64,000 nt of DNA from Aquincola sp. Lineage in GTDB: Bacteria > Pseudomonadota > Gammaproteobacteria > Burkholderiales > Burkholderiaceae_C. The stretch is taken from contig JALHQP010000001.1 of NCBI GenBank assembly GCA_022841885.1, forward strand, positions 62,001-126,000, given 5' to 3'. The notes under the pieces are model-generated. The model searched no databases. It was not told the DNA's origin and saw only the letters and a program-made list of their open reading frames with translations. Made by a program: the position numbers and the translations under genes. Position 1 is the stretch's first letter. Each line of letters begins with the position of its first letter. Shown here in pieces: positions 61,953 through 64,000 of this stretch.

Positions 61953-63401
61953 TCAGTCGAGCCGCGGCAGGTCGAAGCGCCGCTCGAGCAAGTCGGCGTC
62001 GTCGAAGTGGCGGCGGCCGACGAAGGCGGTGGCGTGGTGGCCCCATTGCCGCATCGCGCCGGCGCTGGCGATGCCCATCGGCCAGAAGAAGAAGCGCTCG
62101 GCGCGCTCGCTGCCGGCCACCAGGCCGTCGGGGCCGTAGAGGCTGCGCGTTCCGCCGTCGGGCAGGGGAAGGCGTTGCAGGTCCGAGTCCGGGCGGCGTG
62201 CGTAGCGGTGGTCGCCCTTCGCGGCCGACGGGGCCGTCGAGATGCCGAGCACGTAGTGCGTCGCCGACTCGATGCGCACGACGATCCGCTCGCCCTGCGC
62301 GAGCGAGGGCAGTGGCGCCGGCACGAAGGCCCATTCCTCGTCGGTCGGTGCACCGGGCTTGAGCGTGACGCCAAGCGCCGGGAAGAACAGGTGATAGCAG
62401 CCGCAGGCGTGGATGGTGTCGACCATCAGCAGGCGACCGCTGGAGCCGAGGGTCAGGCGCACGACCACGCCGTCGAGTGCACCGCCGAACAGGTCGAACG
62501 GGCCACGACGCGGGCGTTCGGGGAACCACAGCGTGTACACAAGCTGCAGCAAGGGCCGGCCCTGCACGAGGGTGTGGGCGATGCGCTGGTAGACCACCGG
62601 CCGGGTGGTGTCGATGGCCACGCCACCCTCGGCCTGCCATGTGGGCGTGCCGATCGCGTCGAAGAGGCCCCGCGCTTCGACGTCGAACAGCGGCGCATGC
62701 GCGGCAAGCAGGTGTTCGGTGGCGGCCTCATCGAGCTGCGGCAGGCCGAGCGGATCGCGCTCGAGCGCTGCGGCTTGCGCGTTGGTCGCCTGCGCGTCAG
62801 GCACGAGACGCGTCGCGGGCCGTGCGTTCGCAGCGGCGTCGCGCATCGCCGCTTCATGTTCGGTCTGCCAACGCTCGACGCCGGCGAAGAAGGGCCGGCG
62901 CGTCAGCGCGTACAGGCCGGTCACGCGCAGTGCCGCGCTGTAGCGGTCGGGGACCTGTGCGCGCGAGAGCAGGGTCGGCCGCGCGGCGCCGTCGGTGCGC
63001 ACCCTCTCGGTCAGCTGCTGCGAGCAGGCGGCCAGCTGCGCGGCCGACGGCAGCGCAGCCTCACGCGCCGGCAGGTTGTCGCGCTCGATCAGGCGGGCTT
63101 GGAGGTCGAGCGCGCGCGCACGTTGCAGCCAGGCGTCGAACGCGGTGTCGTTCGCGCGGGCCTGCGGCCGCAGCGCGGCGCCCAGGCGGTCGATCCGTAG
63201 CGACGGGAAGCCGGCGATGCGTTCGTGCTCGGCGTCGCGCACGCCGGCGCGGTCGACGGCGGCATCGAGCGCCTCGAACTCGCGCACGCAATCGGCGTCC
63301 TGCGGCGTGACCGCATGCAGCGCATACGGCCCGGGCGGCACCAGGCTGGCGCATCCCGCGAGCCAGAGCAGCGCGCCGAGCCCGAAGATCGTCAGCTTCA
63401 T
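61953..63401 (-). CDS. Lipoprotein of unknown function
   Basis: 482 residues. The N-terminus MKLTIFGLGALLWLAGCASLV has a lipobox (LAGC), so Cys17 is the expected lipidated residue after signal peptidase II. I recognise no domain. Visible features are a helical, Ala/Arg-rich N-terminal half and a beta-richer second half with GRLLMVDTIHACGCYHLFFP and WAFVPAPLPSLAQGERIVVRIESATHYVLGI. A Cys-Gly-Cys pair lies inside. The start overlaps the stop of the acyltransferase gene by 4 bp (ATGA), indicating co-expression and perhaps a role in envelope lipid or surface assembly. That link is inference only. Confidence 0.75.
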   Translation of the reverse strand: MKLTIFGLGALLWLAGCASLVPPGPYALHAVTPQDADCVREFEALDAAVDRAGVRDAEHERIAGFPSLRIDRLGAALRPQARANDTAFDAWLQRARALDLQARLIERDNLPAREAALPSAAQLAACSQQLTERVRTDGAARPTLLSRAQVPDRYSAALRVTGLYALTRRPFFAGVERWQTEHEAAMRDAAANARPATRLVPDAQATNAQAAALERDPLGLPQLDEAATEHLLAAHAPLFDVEARGLFDAIGTPTWQAEGGVAIDTTRPVVYQRIAHTLVQGRPLLQLVYTLWFPERPRRGPFDLFGGALDGVVVRLTLGSSGRLLMVDTIHACGCYHLFFPALGVTLKPGAPTDEEWAFVPAPLPSLAQGERIVVRIESATHYVLGISTAPSAAKGDHRYARRPDSDLQRLPLPDGGTRSLYGPDGLVAGSERAERFFFWPMGIASAGAMRQWGHHATAFVGRRHFDDADLLERRFDLPRLD

Positions 63402-64000
63402 GCGTCCGGCAGCAGGTGCGCGATCGAGTTCGCGTAGTAGCGCAGCAGCGGTGCTTCATCCGTGCGGGCGCGGTACAGCCCGTCGACCGCGTCGACCAGA
63501 TGGCGCTGCACCAGCATGCGCAGGCCGGCGCCGACCGCATAGTCCCAGTCGCTGCGCGGGACGTACAGGCGCGCGTTGCGGGCTTCGAGGTGGCGCACCA
63601 GTGCGCCGACCGCCGACTTGAGTTCGAGCTCGCCGATCGCGTGCTCGCCCTGCTGCAGCAGCACCGTGGCCACCAGCGGCACCGGCAGCACCGGGATCAG
63701 GCGGCCCACCTCGTCCATCAGGTGGCGACCGAGCGCGGCTACCTCGGCCTGGCGCTGCTCCTTCGGCAGATGGTCGAAGTCGATGTCGCGCGCGGCGGCC
63801 CAGGCCCGCACCGACACCGGCGTGCCGAAGTTGACGCAGGCATAACCCAGCCGGTGCCAGCGGCTGCGCAGCAGCAGCCACAGCTGATCGGCGACGAAGC
63901 GCAGCGTGCGCCAGCCGGCACGCATGCGGCCCGACTTCGGTGCGGCTGCGTCGCCCGACAGCAGCTGCGTGCGGTCCTCGAGCACGCGGTCGTAGTTCAG
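63398..64000 (-). CDS. PlsB-like glycerol-3-phosphate/1-acylglycerol-phosphate acyltransferase, C-terminal part
   Basis: The frame is open to the window edge; 200 codons are visible and the 5' part lies outside. It begins LNYDRVLEDRTQLLSG, which matches the block after the last acyltransferase motif in PlsB-like enzymes (the PVSI-x-Y-ERV-x-E region). YACVNFGTPVSVRAW also fits, as does a helical C-terminal domain (AIGELELKSAVGALVRHLE, YYANSIAHLL). The GTG at 63985 is not the start. The catalytic HX4D motif would be upstream, so activity cannot be checked here. Co-transcribed with the following lipoprotein gene. Confidence 0.72.
   Translation of the reverse strand: MNYDRVLEDRTQLLSGDAAAPKSGRMRAGWRTLRFVADQLWLLLRSRWHRLGYACVNFGTPVSVRAWAAARDIDFDHLPKEQRQAEVAALGRHLMDEVGRLIPVLPVPLVATVLLQQGEHAIGELELKSAVGALVRHLEARNARLYVPRSDWDYAVGAGLRMLVQRHLVDAVDGLYRARTDEAPLLRYYANSIAHLLPDA

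Overview
The window is high-GC DNA (GC- or GTG-biased codons throughout, almost no TTA/CTA/TCA codons) from a betaproteobacterium, most likely a Burkholderiales member of the Leptothrix/Rubrivivax/Methylibium kind. This rests on gene content: a pyruvate dehydrogenase operon whose E3 carries its own lipoyl domain, a betaproteobacterial proteasome-like gene inside that operon, a class I phaC-phaA-phaB cluster, and ATGA-style gene overlaps. It is a chromosomal segment; no rRNA, tRNA, phage, insertion sequence or CRISPR array was seen.

Layout. 1-4.9 kb (+): the tail of a MotA/TolQ/ExbB channel gene, two ExbD-like genes, an AgmX/TonB-like gene, rmuC and an MFS transporter. 4.9-8.5 kb (-): folD, oligopeptidase A (prlC) and a secreted glutaredoxin-like protein. 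8.5-11.7 kb (-): a PAS sensor kinase and a FixJ-like regulator, divergent from 11.9-18.6 kb (+): aceE, aceF, an HslV/proteasome-like peptidase and lpdA. 18.7-48.1 kb: a complete Lap-type biofilm adhesion locus. 48.1-50.4 kb: Nudix hydrolase, maleylacetoacetate isomerase, PgeF and a small membrane protein. 50.5-54.2 kb (+): phaC-phaA-phaB. 54.2-56.9 kb: a LysR regulator divergent from an exported alpha/beta hydrolase and a cyclophilin-like protein, probably an acquired module. 57.0-61.8 kb (-): a secreted subtilase with nine C-terminal FVLAE(G/T) repeats, overlapping a membrane GGDEF/EAL protein. 62.0-64.0 kb (-): a lipoprotein and the end of a PlsB-like acyltransferase.

The dominant object is lapA (23006..44353, minus): one 7115-codon frame for a giant RTX adhesin. 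In protein order it has an N-terminal retention module, a candidate LapG cleavage site (PAAG, residues 91-94), a 10-copy array of about 93-residue Ig-like repeats, cadherin/VCBS-type modules, five tandem 320-residue super-repeats (exactly 960 bp each), 102-residue repeats, a possible PA14-like domain, a von Willebrand A domain, six RTX nonapeptides and a type I secretion signal. Around it lie the rest of the pathway: LapB (ABC), LapC (HlyD) and LapE (TolC) for export, LapG (periplasmic Cys protease, triad C103/H140/D157) and LapD (degenerate GGDEF/EAL receptor with periplasmic Trp). By analogy with Pseudomonas fluorescens, c-di-GMP-bound LapD sequesters LapG, so LapA stays anchored; when c-di-GMP falls LapG trims the retention module and releases the cell. 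The gene order (lapE < > lapG-lapD > < lapA-lapC-lapB) differs from the Pseudomonas order.

Other points worth attention are the proteasome-like gene between E2 and E3, the ExbD pair in which one member has lost the channel aspartate, a palindrome next to a candidate aceE promoter, and a GTGA-N6-TCAC site upstream of lapA.
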